Below, piece after piece: positions 1 through 7,689 of a DNA stretch of 64,000 bases. The notes beneath the pieces are model-generated. The model did not search any database. It saw only the letters and a list, made by a program, of their open reading frames with translations, and was not told where the DNA came from. Within the stretch, counting starts at the first letter, position 1; each line of letters starts with the position of its first letter. A program made the position numbers and the translations under genes. This DNA comes from Lientehia sp934351765 (GTDB taxonomy: Bacteria > Bacillota > Clostridia > Lachnospirales > Lachnospiraceae). The DNA lies in assembly GCF_052118925.1 (NCBI RefSeq), contig NZ_JBQKGG010000012.1, positions 11,423-75,422 on the forward strand. Reading direction: 5' to 3'.

Positions 1-1
1 G

Positions 2-553
2 GAGCAGGCGTTCACCGATTTTGGTTTCGAGGTCGAGGATAATCCACTGATGGTTGAAGCGATCCCTCTTTCCGGCAACAGCATCATGCTGGTCATCACT
101 AAAGTCGATGATCCCGAAGAGCTGGACACCCGTTTTTCCAGGTTCACCCCCACCGGCAGCGAGGATTTCTCCATGGAGGATACACTACAGCAGCTTCTGG
201 AGGGAGCAGACCTTCCCCGCGGACCGGAACCGGCCGCAGCCGAAAAACCGGAGCAGCCCGAAACAGCCCGGATCTATCAGTTTCCGACTCTGGACGCGGT
301 AACTCAGGCTGCCCAGGTACTGGACAGTTCTTTTGATGGTCACAATTCCCTCTACCGTGATCCTGCCGCAAAGGATTATTATCTCGTCATCAGCCGCCAG
401 GGCTATGAAGAAAACGCCTTTGCGCGTGTTCTGAACACCATTCAGGAATTCGGCTCCCGCGTGAAAAGCTCCTACGCCACAGAATCCTATTTTGAAGAGC
501 ATTTCGAGCTTATCATTGACGGACTTGCGATCCAGGTACTGAGCGCTCTTTAA
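2..553 (+). CDS. mecA: MecA-type adaptor protein, 5' end outside window
   Basis: The reading frame is open from base 2, so the start lies outside the window; 183 residues are visible. The motif PLMVEAIPLSGNSIMLVITK followed by DPEELDTRFSRF matches the end of the MecA N-terminal domain. An acidic linker follows, then a C-terminal domain (from about ARIYQFPTLD) of the type that binds ClpC. MecA adaptors deliver substrates such as competence or sporulation regulators to the ClpCP protease in the cytoplasm. Visible length fits the family (about 220 aa complete). The gene ends at a TAA and no strong terminator follows. The family call is firm; the target proteins are unknown. Confidence 0.9.
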   Translation, partial: EQAFTDFGFEVEDNPLMVEAIPLSGNSIMLVITKVDDPEELDTRFSRFTPTGSEDFSMEDTLQQLLEGADLPRGPEPAAAEKPEQPETARIYQFPTLDAVTQAAQVLDSSFDGHNSLYRDPAAKDYYLVISRQGYEENAFARVLNTIQEFGSRVKSSYATESYFEEHFELIIDGLAIQVLSAL

Positions 554-791
554 CTCCAGACAGACCTCCAGCAGCCTTACCAATTGCCCGGGTGTATCTC
601 TCACCGGTGCCAATGTTCTGTTCCCGCACCGCAATGGAGGCGGAATCCCGACCGAAGACAAAAATAGTGGCAAGGGCATTTTCAGCCCCTGCCATTTATC
701 ATTTCCTGCTTTGGTTTTTCGTTTCTGATACGTACTGCTCTGCCGTTTTCAGGCTTTGTTCCTGTTTTCCAGAAACCTTCGTTTCATAACA

Positions 792-1073
792 TCAGGCTTC
801 TTTGCAGATCTGTTCCATTTCCTCCGGACTCTTTTTCAATACCTCGGCGCCGGCCTCCACTGATATCGTTCCGTTCCGGATCAGCTGTACAATTACCTGT
901 ATCTGCCCCTGTTGAATTCCGGTCTGAATTCCCTGTTGAATCCCGGTCTGAATCCCCTGTTGAATTCCGGTCTGAATCCCCTGTTGAATTCCAGTCTGAA
1001 TCCCCTGCTGAATTCCGGTCTGAATCCCGGCTTCCACGCCGCGCTCCCAGATTCCTTCTCCCAGATTACACAT
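792..1073 (-). CDS. Predicted intragenic small Rpn C-terminal protein (internal start, 93 aa)
   Basis: Inside the rpn gene, in the same frame, the minus strand reads AAAGGAGG, then 8 bases, then ATG at 1073 (Met270). This is a better ribosome site than the one for the full-length protein. Translation from here would give 93 residues: a 15-residue lead, the five GIQTGIQQ repeats and the tail, without the nuclease domain. In E. coli some rpn genes make such a short C-terminal product from an internal start, and it acts as antitoxin to the full-length nuclease. The site is seen directly; that it is used, and what the product does, is inference. Confidence 0.6.
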   Translation of the reverse strand: MCNLGEGIWERGVEAGIQTGIQQGIQTGIQQGIQTGIQQGIQTGIQQGIQTGIQQGQIQVIVQLIRNGTISVEAGAEVLKKSPEEMEQICKEA

Positions 1074-1880
1074 ACTGCCTGCCTCCTTTCTCGCTTCTTC
1101 GGTGAGGATCACATCACACGCTTTCAGCCGTTCTTCCTTTTCTGAAAGACTCATACTCTCTGAAAACAGCGTGCTCAGCACCTGCACCAGACGATGATCG
1201 GTCTCACTTCCCGGTTTCAGCCCAACCACTACAACAGCAAGCTTGTCATAAGCCTGGCGGCTGACCTGATTCTCCCCAAGACGATTTTTCCGTACGATCT
1301 GATAATCCGCAATCCCGTTTTCGGGTGCATTCATACAGATCCAGATGGAATAAACCTTCTTGATCTTATCATAATCAGAGTGGTGAAACTCTGTGTGCTT
1401 CTGTCCTGAGATCATACGGGCGCAGTAGAAAATTCCTCTGGTTACAATTTCATAACCTGGATTCCATTTTTTCTGTGCTTCAATATTGATCATCAGCTTT
1501 ATCTTTTGTATTTTTCCCGGCCTGTAAACAACAAACCGAATATCGTATGTAACTTTTCCTTCCCCGGCGATCACACTTTCGTTGGATAATCCCTGGATTT
1601 CTCTCGGATGTTCCAACTGTTCAGCTGCCTTTCCACCGGAATTTCCCGGCTCACAGGCAGGCTCTGTCCGCAGCATATGCTCTTCCGGGTCTACACTGAT
1701 CGAGGAAATCTCCGGTACTCCCTCGATACATTCCTCGATTTCCTCTTCCGCCATTTCCTGAAATTCCTCTGTCGTATACTTTAAGATCAGAGCCAGCAGC
1801 GATTTCTGTGCCAGAAGCCGCTTTGCCGCTTCATCGTACTGCACACGGCTGTCTCCAATCATTGTTTTTTGCAGATTCAA
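792..1880 (-). CDS. Rpn-family PD-(D/E)XK nuclease (recombination-promoting nuclease / putative transposase)
   Basis: A 362-aa protein. The N-terminal part resembles the PD-(D/E)XK nuclease family transposase group common in Lachnospiraceae (IGDSRVQYDEAAKRLLAQK). Likely catalytic residues are Asp113 (TYDIRF) and Glu134-x-Gln136 (INIEAQ). The C-terminal part carries five exact copies of the octapeptide GIQTGIQQ (residues 285-324), followed by a 38-residue tail. In this family the Gly-rich C-terminal helix is thought to mediate self-association. The start is a TTG at 1880 behind a weak GTGAGA; an ATG at 1862 is possible but has no ribosome site. The gene is monocistronic. A strong internal start lies at 1073 (separate entry). 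Known Rpn proteins are DNA nucleases linked to RecA-independent recombination and phage defence; activity here is inferred. Confidence 0.8.
   Translation of the reverse strand: MNLQKTMIGDSRVQYDEAAKRLLAQKSLLALILKYTTEEFQEMAEEEIEECIEGVPEISSISVDPEEHMLRTEPACEPGNSGGKAAEQLEHPREIQGLSNESVIAGEGKVTYDIRFVVYRPGKIQKIKLMINIEAQKKWNPGYEIVTRGIFYCARMISGQKHTEFHHSDYDKIKKVYSIWICMNAPENGIADYQIVRKNRLGENQVSRQAYDKLAVVVVGLKPGSETDHRLVQVLSTLFSESMSLSEKEERLKACDVILTEEARKEAGSMCNLGEGIWERGVEAGIQTGIQQGIQTGIQQGIQTGIQQGIQTGIQQGIQTGIQQGQIQVIVQLIRNGTISVEAGAEVLKKSPEEMEQICKEA
909..1028 (-). repeat. Five exact 24-bp tandem repeats inside rpn
   Basis: Five consecutive copies of a 24-bp unit encode GIQTGIQQ. The copies are nearly identical at DNA level (third-position changes only in places). 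The unit is a multiple of three, so gain or loss of copies by slippage would change protein length without shifting the frame. It would alter both the full-length protein and the predicted internal product. Confidence 0.95.
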
Positions 1881-1994
1881 GAAGTATTCTCACTTTCTAT
1901 AACTGCAGGAAATGACACTTACAGTTTAACATAGGAACCCCCATTCGACAATGTCTCTTTTTGTTGGAAATTCTTCTTGGAAATTCTTCCGCAC

Positions 1995-2028
1995 AAAAAA
2001 CGCAGGAGGGCTTTCTTACCCTCCTGCG
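1995..2028 (-). terminator. Intrinsic terminator after the truncated surface protein
   Basis: Perfect 10-bp stem CGCAGGAGGG / CCCTCCTGCG with an 8-base loop, followed on the minus strand by six T. It lies just after the stop codon at 2043. Directly visible. Confidence 0.9.
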
Positions 2029-2042
2029 CCTTTCGTATCGCT

Positions 2043-3737
2043 TTACTTCTTTTTCTTTCGCATTACAACCATCACAACACACACCGCTGCTGCCGCGACA
2101 ACCCCCAGCGTAACCCAGAGCCAGGTAAGGCTTGCTCCCTGCTGTGCGGCAACGGTCTGATCGGATGCGGCGGCCTCACCCGAGGTTTCGGTCTGATCGG
2201 ATACGCCGTTCTGTCCATTTTCGGATTCGGCCGTTTCATCCACAAAAACTTCTCCCAGCTGGCTCCAGGGAAAAGTAAACAGCTGATAATCAAAGCTCAT
2301 TACATTGTTGAATGTCACACCCTTGAATGTCACATTGGTATAGGCAGGCACTGCCAGCAGCAGAGATGTCCCAATATGGTCAATGCTGGTATAGCCGGTA
2401 GCCCCGCTGGTGATGCTTCCACCAACAAACACAATATTTTTGCCGTTGGCGCCATCATTCTTTTCACCATTTTCACCATAAGCATTAAGTTTGGTATGGT
2501 CAGGTGTCTGACCGGGAGTATCGTTACGCTCACCGTTGCCAAGAACACCATTCGTATCGTAAGAATAGTCACCGACCGTTACATACATGGTACCGCCCAG
2601 TGCGGTCTGTGCTGTAACATACTCTGCACGGGTCATCGTGCTCAGCTCATCCAGCGTATAAGGATTTGTCTCGGTACCTTTATCAGCTGTTGTGCCGGAA
2701 GTTATAGCCTCTACACTGGTCGTCAGCGTATCATTCTCCGCAACTGACTTTGTGCCCCGCTTGCTTTCATCTGTGCCCGTACTGGTATAATATCCGGGCT
2801 TCTGTGCCTGTACCTCAGCTGCAGTATTGGTCACTTTCAGGCTCACATCATTGGACGCCTGATTTTCACGGCCATCACCCAGCAGAATGTCTCCGTTACT
2901 TCCTACTGTACCGGTGAATGTACAGCCAGCAACCTCTGCGCTCGTTGTGCCGCTTCCACTGTTTACAAAACGGACAGGTGCAGCAAACTGCTTCCATGCT
3001 CCGGCATCGCCACAGCGGTCAAACTTACAGCTCTTGACAGATACCGTCAGAGCACCGCCAGTCTTATGGTTAAAGTTCACGGGAACCTGTGCTCCCGTAA
3101 AAGAACAGCTGTCAATGACAACCGTTCCACCTGTGTTAAAATAAACAGATGTTGCTTTTGTTGCGAAATCACATCCTGTCAGCGTAATATTATTTACGCC
3201 AGTGGTTCCGCTGATATACACACGCTGAACTGTGATTCCGTTAGAACTGTCGCAGTTAGTCAGATTCACATTCACTGTATGTTCTGTGTGCTGCTTACCC
3301 CAAACGCCCAGATTATCCAGCTCATAGCCTGTAATCGTGATATTTTTGTCCAGATAAACACCGTTTTCCTTATCCTGTTTACCGGTTTCACGGCTGAAAG
3401 CGAATGTATCAACCTCCAGGTCGCACTCACCGACGGAAATATAGGCGTGATTACCATAAATCGTAATATTATCCGCCACATGACCATGAGTCATCACGCC
3501 CACATTCGAACCGGGACGGCATACAATGGTAATGTCACCGGCGTTGGCCTTGTAAGCCTCCGTCAGGGCAGCCGTCAGGCTGGCAGCATAACCGTTCTTT
3601 TTACCGGCAGTCCAGTACACCGGGGTTGCCGCATTCCATGCTGATTCATCCTTCAGAGTCAGTGTATGGTTACTTCCATTCAGTGCTTTAAATGCAGCTT
3701 CCAGTGTCTCATAATTTGCCTGTATTATGTAATTTTT
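2043..3737 (-). pseudogene. 5'-truncated cell-surface protein with beta-helix-like repeats and C-terminal membrane anchor
   Basis: An open frame of about 564 codons begins right after a TAA at 3738-3740. It has no ATG with a ribosome site and no signal peptide; the first usual start codon is a GTG at 3620 with no Shine-Dalgarno. The protein is rich in Gly, Thr and Asn with short repeated strands (NITIYGN, NITITGYEL, NITLTGCDF, KNIVFVGGSI), typical of right-handed parallel beta-helix surface proteins. It ends in one membrane helix (about LTWLWVTLGVVAAAAVCVVM) and a Lys/Arg tail. No LPXTG motif is seen. The open frame begins 13 bases beyond the trpS terminator T-tract, so it has no visible promoter. 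It looks like the 3' end of a gene whose start was deleted. The family is not identified further. Confidence 0.7.
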
Positions 3738-3750
3738 TTAGTGTTAAAGC

Positions 3751-3790
3751 AAAAACGGGCTGACACACTGCTTACTCAGTGTGTCAGCCC
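3751..3790 (-). terminator. trpS terminator
   Basis: Perfect 14-bp stem GGGCTGACACACTG / CAGTGTGTCAGCCC with a 6-base loop, then G and five T on the minus strand, 19 bases after the trpS stop. One of the strongest terminators in the window. Confidence 0.95.
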
Positions 3791-3808
3791 TCCGTATAAA
3801 CGATTTCT

Positions 3809-4876
3809 TTACGGCTTTAACAGATTATCATTCTCAAAATAATCGATCTTCATGGAATGGCGTACATCGGCAAGGGTCTTTGCCGCGGTCTCCTGCGCTT
3901 TTGCACTTCCGGCACGAAGGATCTCATAAACCTCGGGAAGACGGCTCTCCCAGAGCTTTCTCCGTTCACGGATCGGTGCTAGCTCTGCCTGGATCACCTT
4001 GTTTAAGAACTTCTTCACCTTCACATCGCCGAGTCCGCCGCGCTTATAATGAGCCTTCAGCTCGTCCAGACCGCTGTACTCCGGTAAAAATTCTTCGAAA
4101 TATTCCGGTCTGCAGAATGCATCCAGATAAATGAATACCGGATTTCCCTCCACCTCACCGGGATCCTCCACGCGCAGATGATTGGGATCGGTGAACATGG
4201 ACATGACCTTCTTCCGGATTTCATCCGGTTCCTCGGAAAGATAGATGCAGTTTCCGAGAGACTTGCTCATCTTCGCCTTTCCGTCGATGCCGGGAAGACG
4301 CAGGCAGGAAGAATTCTTCGGCAGAATGATTTCCGGCTCCGTCAGGGTTTCCCCGTAAACAGAATTAAATTTATGAACGATCTCCTTGCACTGCTCCAGC
4401 ATGGGAAGCTGATCCTCACCGACGGGAACTGCCGTTGCCCGGAAAGCCGTAATGTCAGCCGCCTGGCTGATGGGATAACAGAAGAATCCCACCGGGATGC
4501 TGGCCTCAAAATTTCTCATCTGGATCTCAGCCTTTACCGTAGGATTTCTCTGAACTCTGGAAACCGTTACCAGATTCATATAGTAGAATGTCAGCTCGGT
4601 AAGCTCCGGAACCATGGACTGAATAAACAGTGTGGATTTCTCCGGATCAAGACCGCAGGCCAGATAATCCAGCGCTACCTGCATGATATTCTGGCGGACC
4701 TTTTCCGGATGCTCCGCATTGTCGGTCAGCGCCTGGGCATCGGCGATCATAATATAGATCTCATCGAACTTCCCGGAATTCTGAAGCCGTACCCGCTCCT
4801 TTAAAGAGCCAACATAATGTCCGACGTGAAGCCGCCCCGTCGGGCGGTCTCCCGTTAATATAACCTGCTTGTCCAT
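3809..4876 (-). CDS. trpS: Tryptophan--tRNA ligase
   Basis: A 355-aa class Ic aminoacyl-tRNA synthetase that charges tRNA-Trp. The ATP-binding HIGH motif is present as HVGH near residue 17 and KMSKS as GKAKMSKSLGN near residue 205. The start at MDKQVILTGDRPTG is preferred: it has AAAGGA upstream and sits one base after the stop of the DUF1858 gene, with which it forms an operon. A longer upstream frame is not needed. No T-box leader was seen, although trpS genes in Firmicutes often have one; transcription appears to start upstream of the DUF1858 gene. Length and motifs are normal. Confidence 0.97.
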   Translation of the reverse strand: MDKQVILTGDRPTGRLHVGHYVGSLKERVRLQNSGKFDEIYIMIADAQALTDNAEHPEKVRQNIMQVALDYLACGLDPEKSTLFIQSMVPELTELTFYYMNLVTVSRVQRNPTVKAEIQMRNFEASIPVGFFCYPISQAADITAFRATAVPVGEDQLPMLEQCKEIVHKFNSVYGETLTEPEIILPKNSSCLRLPGIDGKAKMSKSLGNCIYLSEEPDEIRKKVMSMFTDPNHLRVEDPGEVEGNPVFIYLDAFCRPEYFEEFLPEYSGLDELKAHYKRGGLGDVKVKKFLNKVIQAELAPIRERRKLWESRLPEVYEILRAGSAKAQETAAKTLADVRHSMKIDYFENDNLLKP

Positions 4877-4877
4877 A

Positions 4878-5087
4878 TTACTGTTCCTTTGTTGCCAGAT
4901 ATTCATTCACGGTGTTCACCAGAGTGTCTGCATCGATTCCGTGAACCATTGCAGCCTCTGCAAGAGACTCTGCCTGAGAAGCGGGGCAGCCGATGCAGTG
5001 CATACCTGCACCCATCAGAATGGGAACGATCCCCTGATCGATCTGAATTGCCTCACCAATTAAAGTATCCTTAGTCACCTTAGCCAT
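4878..5087 (-). CDS. DUF1858 domain protein (CxxC redox-type)
   Basis: A 69-aa protein matching the DUF1858 / hybrid-cluster-associated disulfide domain family. It begins MAKVTKDTLIGEAI and carries the signature GMHCIGCPAS with a CxxC pair (Cys31, Cys34). Members are thought to be small redox or thiol proteins; function is not established. The start has AGGAGG nine bases upstream. It is first gene of a two-gene operon with trpS (one base between stop and next ATG), a pairing that does not explain its role. Confidence 0.9.
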   Translation of the reverse strand: MAKVTKDTLIGEAIQIDQGIVPILMGAGMHCIGCPASQAESLAEAAMVHGIDADTLVNTVNEYLATKEQ

Positions 5088-5141
5088 GACATTATTCCTC
5101 CTGTCTATAAACTTCCGCTTTTTTTGCGGACTACTTTTCGT

Positions 5142-5170
5142 ATTATACCCTATTTTCCGGTGTATGTAAA
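5142..5170 (-). promoter_or_regulatory. Sigma-A type promoter for DUF1858-trpS
   Basis: TTTACA, 17-base spacer, exact TATAAT on the minus strand, about 55 bases before the start codon. A small hairpin (TCCGC, seven A, GCGGA) lies in the leader. Apart from this promoter and the ferredoxin promoter at 5297, the gene-free stretch 5088-5401 shows nothing else recognisable. Confidence 0.8.
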
Positions 5171-5296
5171 GCCTGCGCGGCAGGCACGATGCGTCCGGAT
5201 CCTGCCCGGACTGCTTTCTGAAATGCTGTTTCTTTCCCGTTATCCGGCAGCTGAATTTCATTCTCATTAAGCCACAGATTGCACTTGATTTTGCAC

Positions 5297-5325
5297 TTGA
5301 AATTATGGAACACCTGTATTACAAT
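5297..5325 (+). promoter_or_regulatory. Promoter for ferredoxin gene
   Basis: TTGAAA, 17-base spacer, TACAAT on the plus strand, 77 bases before the ferredoxin ATG. Divergent from the DUF1858-trpS promoter. Confidence 0.7.
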
Positions 5326-5401
5326 ACGCTTAGCGGCACAGACCCGTTTACTCTGTGCGCATAAGATTCAATCTGTTGATAAGAAAAGGAGGATTTCAAT
5401 T

Positions 5402-5572
5402 ATGGCAAGAGTTATTTCTGATGAATGTGTAGCATGCGGTACCTGCGCTGATGAATGTCCCGTATCCGCAATCTCCGAAGGTGATGGCAAGTACGAAATC
5501 AACGCTGATGAGTGCGTAGACTGCGGCGCTTGCGAAGCTGCATGTCCCATGGACGCTATCTCCGCTGAATAA
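5402..5572 (+). CDS. 2[4Fe-4S] ferredoxin
   Basis: A 56-aa clostridial-type ferredoxin with two CxxCxxCxxxCP cluster motifs (CVACGTCADECP and CVDCGACEAACP), each binding one [4Fe-4S] cluster. It acts as a low-potential electron carrier in the cytoplasm, for example with pyruvate:ferredoxin oxidoreductase or hydrogenase. The ATG has a strong AAAGGAGG upstream. It is a single-gene unit between its own promoter and a terminator at 5588. Length is standard; the physiological partners cannot be told from this locus. Confidence 0.97.
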   Translation: MARVISDECVACGTCADECPVSAISEGDGKYEINADECVDCGACEAACPMDAISAE

Positions 5573-5587
5573 TTTCGGCAAATCCGC

Positions 5588-5617
5588 GAGGAGAGCTGAA
5601 AGGGCTCTCCTCTTTTT
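5588..5617 (+). terminator. Ferredoxin gene terminator
   Basis: Stem GAGGAGAGC / GCTCTCCTC, 7-base loop, then five T, 15 bases after the stop. Confidence 0.92.
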
Positions 5618-5650
5618 CCAAAACAGTTTGTTATTATTTTAACGTTTCTG

Positions 5651-5687
5651 TGGGACAAATTCCCCTATATCGGAATATCCTGTCCCA
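5651..5687 (+). promoter_or_regulatory. Inverted repeat upstream of the D-lactate dehydrogenase gene
   Basis: TGGGACA ... TGTCCCA (7 bp, 23 bases apart) with an inner ATTCC ... GGAAT. It ends 37 bases before the start codon, so it could be an operator or a leader hairpin. It does not match the Rex site. Function is inferred only from position. Confidence 0.4.
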
Positions 5688-5724
5688 TTTCACCCATACT
5701 TTCATATATATAAGGAGGAATTTT

Positions 5725-6711
5725 ATGAAAATCTTATTTTATGACACCAAGCCTTATGACAAAGACAGCTTTGAACAGTGCCTTCCCAATTTTTCCGATA
5801 TCACCATTGATTATCTGAAAACAGATATCTCCCCCAAGACGGCTTCCCTGGCCAAAGGATATGAAGCAATCTGCGCCTTTGTAAGCTCCGATCTTGGCGC
5901 TGAGACCCTGGATGTGCTTCATGAATGCGGCGTAAAGCTGATCCTGCTGCGCTGCGCCGGCTTCAATAATGTAAATCTGGACATCGCCAGAAAGCACGAC
6001 ATGATCGTGATGCGTGTGCCCGGCTATTCCCCCGAAGCAGTTGCGGAGCATGCCATGGCTCTGGCCCTGGCTGTCAACCGTCATCTTCATAAGGCCTATA
6101 TCAAGGTTCGTGAAAACAACTTCAGCTTAAACGGCCTTATGGGCTCCAACTTCCACGGAAAGACCGCCGGCATCATCGGCACCGGAAAGATCGGCGCTGC
6201 CATGGCACGGATCTGCCATGGCTTCGGCATGAACGTCATTGCCTATGATGTTTACCAGAATCCCAGCCTGGATTTTGTCACCTATGTCAGCCTGGATGAG
6301 CTTCTCGCTTCCAGTGACCTGATCTCCCTCCACTGCCCGCTGATGGACAGCACCTATCATCTGATCAATAAAGATACCATTGAAAAGATGAAAGACGGTG
6401 TGATCCTCATCAACACCTCCCGCGGCGGCCTGATCCGTACCGATGACCTGGTTCTCGGAATCCGCGCCCACAAGTTCTTCGGCGTCGGCCTGGATGTTTA
6501 CGAGGAAGAAACCCCTAACGTTTTCGAGGATCGTTCCGATGAGATCCTGGAGCATTCCACCACGGCAAGACTGCTCTCCTTCCCCAATGTCATCATCACC
6601 TCCCATCAGGGCTTCTTCACCAAAGAGGCACTGGATGCCATCGCCGATACGACCCTGTCCAACGCAGCTTCGTTCATGAGCGGTGCGCCGATTGAGGGAA
6701 ATATGGTTTAA
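5725..6711 (+). CDS. ldhA: D-2-hydroxyacid dehydrogenase, probably D-lactate dehydrogenase
   Basis: A 328-aa NAD-dependent dehydrogenase. The Rossmann motif GTGKIGAAMARICHGFG lies near residue 152, followed by an acidic Asp in IAYD. NTSRGGLI holds the family arginine and SHQGFFT the catalytic histidine. The whole protein resembles LdhA-type D-lactate dehydrogenases, which reduce pyruvate to D-lactate with NADH in fermentation. The start is the ATG behind AAGGAGG, not the upstream in-frame ATG at 5650. It is monocistronic with a long hairpin after it. Another 2-ketoacid could be the true substrate. Confidence 0.88.
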   Translation: MKILFYDTKPYDKDSFEQCLPNFSDITIDYLKTDISPKTASLAKGYEAICAFVSSDLGAETLDVLHECGVKLILLRCAGFNNVNLDIARKHDMIVMRVPGYSPEAVAEHAMALALAVNRHLHKAYIKVRENNFSLNGLMGSNFHGKTAGIIGTGKIGAAMARICHGFGMNVIAYDVYQNPSLDFVTYVSLDELLASSDLISLHCPLMDSTYHLINKDTIEKMKDGVILINTSRGGLIRTDDLVLGIRAHKFFGVGLDVYEEETPNVFEDRSDEILEHSTTARLLSFPNVIITSHQGFFTKEALDAIADTTLSNAASFMSGAPIEGNMV

Positions 6712-6737
6712 GATACCTATGGTTTAGGATACAGACG

Positions 6738-6808
6738 AAACGGGCAGGTTCCATTCCAGACTTCTTCCACCCGGAAGTCAGTCGCCTGGAATGGGACACT
6801 GCCCGTTT
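6738..6808 (+). terminator. Long compound hairpin after ldhA
   Basis: Outer arms AAACGGGCAG / CTGCCCGTTT enclose inner arms TTCCATTCCAG / CTGGAATGGGA. The T-tract is poor (TTTCTGTGTTTT), so it is either a terminator or an mRNA-stabilising end. Confidence 0.65.
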
Positions 6809-6914
6809 CTGTGTTTTCAAAATATCCCACTTCGAACGATCTCTTTTATGGCATTGATTGCCGTATTATAAGGAATCTGTTCTTATCTCTTTCCTGATCT
6901 CATCATCTATGTGT

Positions 6915-7628
6915 TCACTTCTTGTGTCCCCACAGCTTCTTTCGTCTCCGCCCCGGTACTCTGGTGGCAGCCGCCTCCCGTTTCTGCTTCTGTACCCGCT
7001 GACAGGCCCGGATCGTTTCGTCCAGCTTCCGGTAGCGTTCCTCCTCCCGTTCTTCCCTGTCGCGCATGATGCAGTTCATCTCTTTCGCCACTTTATCTGA
7101 AATTTTATCGGAGATCTCGCCGCCGACCTGGCGGCTGAATTCCTCATGGTTGCGGCGCAGCGCCTCCGTCATGACCTCGGTCATGATATTCTGGAACTGC
7201 TCCAGCTTTTCCGGAGATGCCAAGGAGAAGGCTTCATCCGTATGTACCGAGCCGGATGCTTCCAATGGAAGCTGCCTGTCCTCGGTTTTCTGTCCGGGCA
7301 GGATCGTGAACGGAAGATCCTCTTTCACGGAATCTTCCACGGAGCCTTCCATGGAATCTTCCCCGGAGTCTTCCACGAAAAAGCCAGCCTCCTCTGCCGC
7401 CTCCTGCTCCTCTTCCTCGTGCAGGCTGGTTCTTATGGCCTTCAGCTGGTATCCAAGTTCCTTTAATTCTTTTATCCTCTGAAACAGCGCGAGCTGTTTT
7501 TCTGTATAGTAGCGATGTCCTAACTCGTTCCTGGGTATTTCAAGCTGTAACTCTTCCTCCCAATATCGTAACACATGAGCCTCCACATGAAGTCTTCTGG
7601 AAGCCTCCGAGATCAAATAATGGGCCAA
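6915..7628 (-). CDS. MerR-type HTH regulator
   Basis: About 237 aa. The N-terminus holds a MerR winged HTH (YLISEASRRLHVEAHVLRYW, then HRYYTEKQLALF). A long acidic, low-complexity middle (EDSGEDSMEGSVEDSVKED) and a basic coiled-coil C-terminus with RRRKK follow, so no small-molecule domain is visible. The start is set at the TTG at 7628 because AAAGGAG lies nine bases upstream and the HTH then begins at residue 4, as in relatives. An upstream ATG at 7688 would start inside a palindrome and overlap the previous stop. Such Lachnospiraceae proteins are often called MerR family; the target genes are unknown. Confidence 0.8.
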   Translation of the reverse strand: MAHYLISEASRRLHVEAHVLRYWEEELQLEIPRNELGHRYYTEKQLALFQRIKELKELGYQLKAIRTSLHEEEEQEAAEEAGFFVEDSGEDSMEGSVEDSVKEDLPFTILPGQKTEDRQLPLEASGSVHTDEAFSLASPEKLEQFQNIMTEVMTEALRRNHEEFSRQVGGEISDKISDKVAKEMNCIMRDREEREEERYRKLDETIRACQRVQKQKREAAATRVPGRRRKKLWGHKK

Positions 7629-7655
7629 ACCTCGAAACTCCTTTCTGATACAGGT

Positions 7656-7689
7656 AATGGCAGGGAATTTTCTGCCTTTCCCTGCCATT
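7656..7689 (-). terminator. Perfect inverted repeat between flavin reductase and MerR genes
   Basis: AATGGCAGGGAA / TTCCCTGCCATT, 12-bp arms around a 10-base loop, starting at the flavin reductase stop codon. There is no T-tract, so termination is uncertain; it may protect an mRNA end or be a binding site. Confidence 0.5.

Noticed and set aside
513..695. 60-codon minus-strand frame after mecA
   Set aside because: It overlaps mecA, has no convincing ribosome site and no recognised domain.
669..697. TGGCAAGGGC / GCCCCTGCCA hairpin as mecA terminator
   Set aside because: Imperfect stem and no T-tract; too weak to list as a terminator.
909..1028. CRISPR-like array
   Set aside because: The repeats are directly tandem without spacers and code for GIQTGIQQ in frame.
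5088..5401. T-box leader for trpS
   Set aside because: No T-box sequence or specifier stem was found; the operon has a plain promoter and short leader.
5650..5724. Upstream start for the D-lactate dehydrogenase
   Set aside because: It lacks a ribosome site and would run through the inverted repeat; the ATG at 5725 has AAGGAGG.
7629..7688. ATG start for the MerR gene at 7688
   Set aside because: It lies in a palindrome, overlaps the previous stop and has no ribosome site; the TTG at 7628 fits better.
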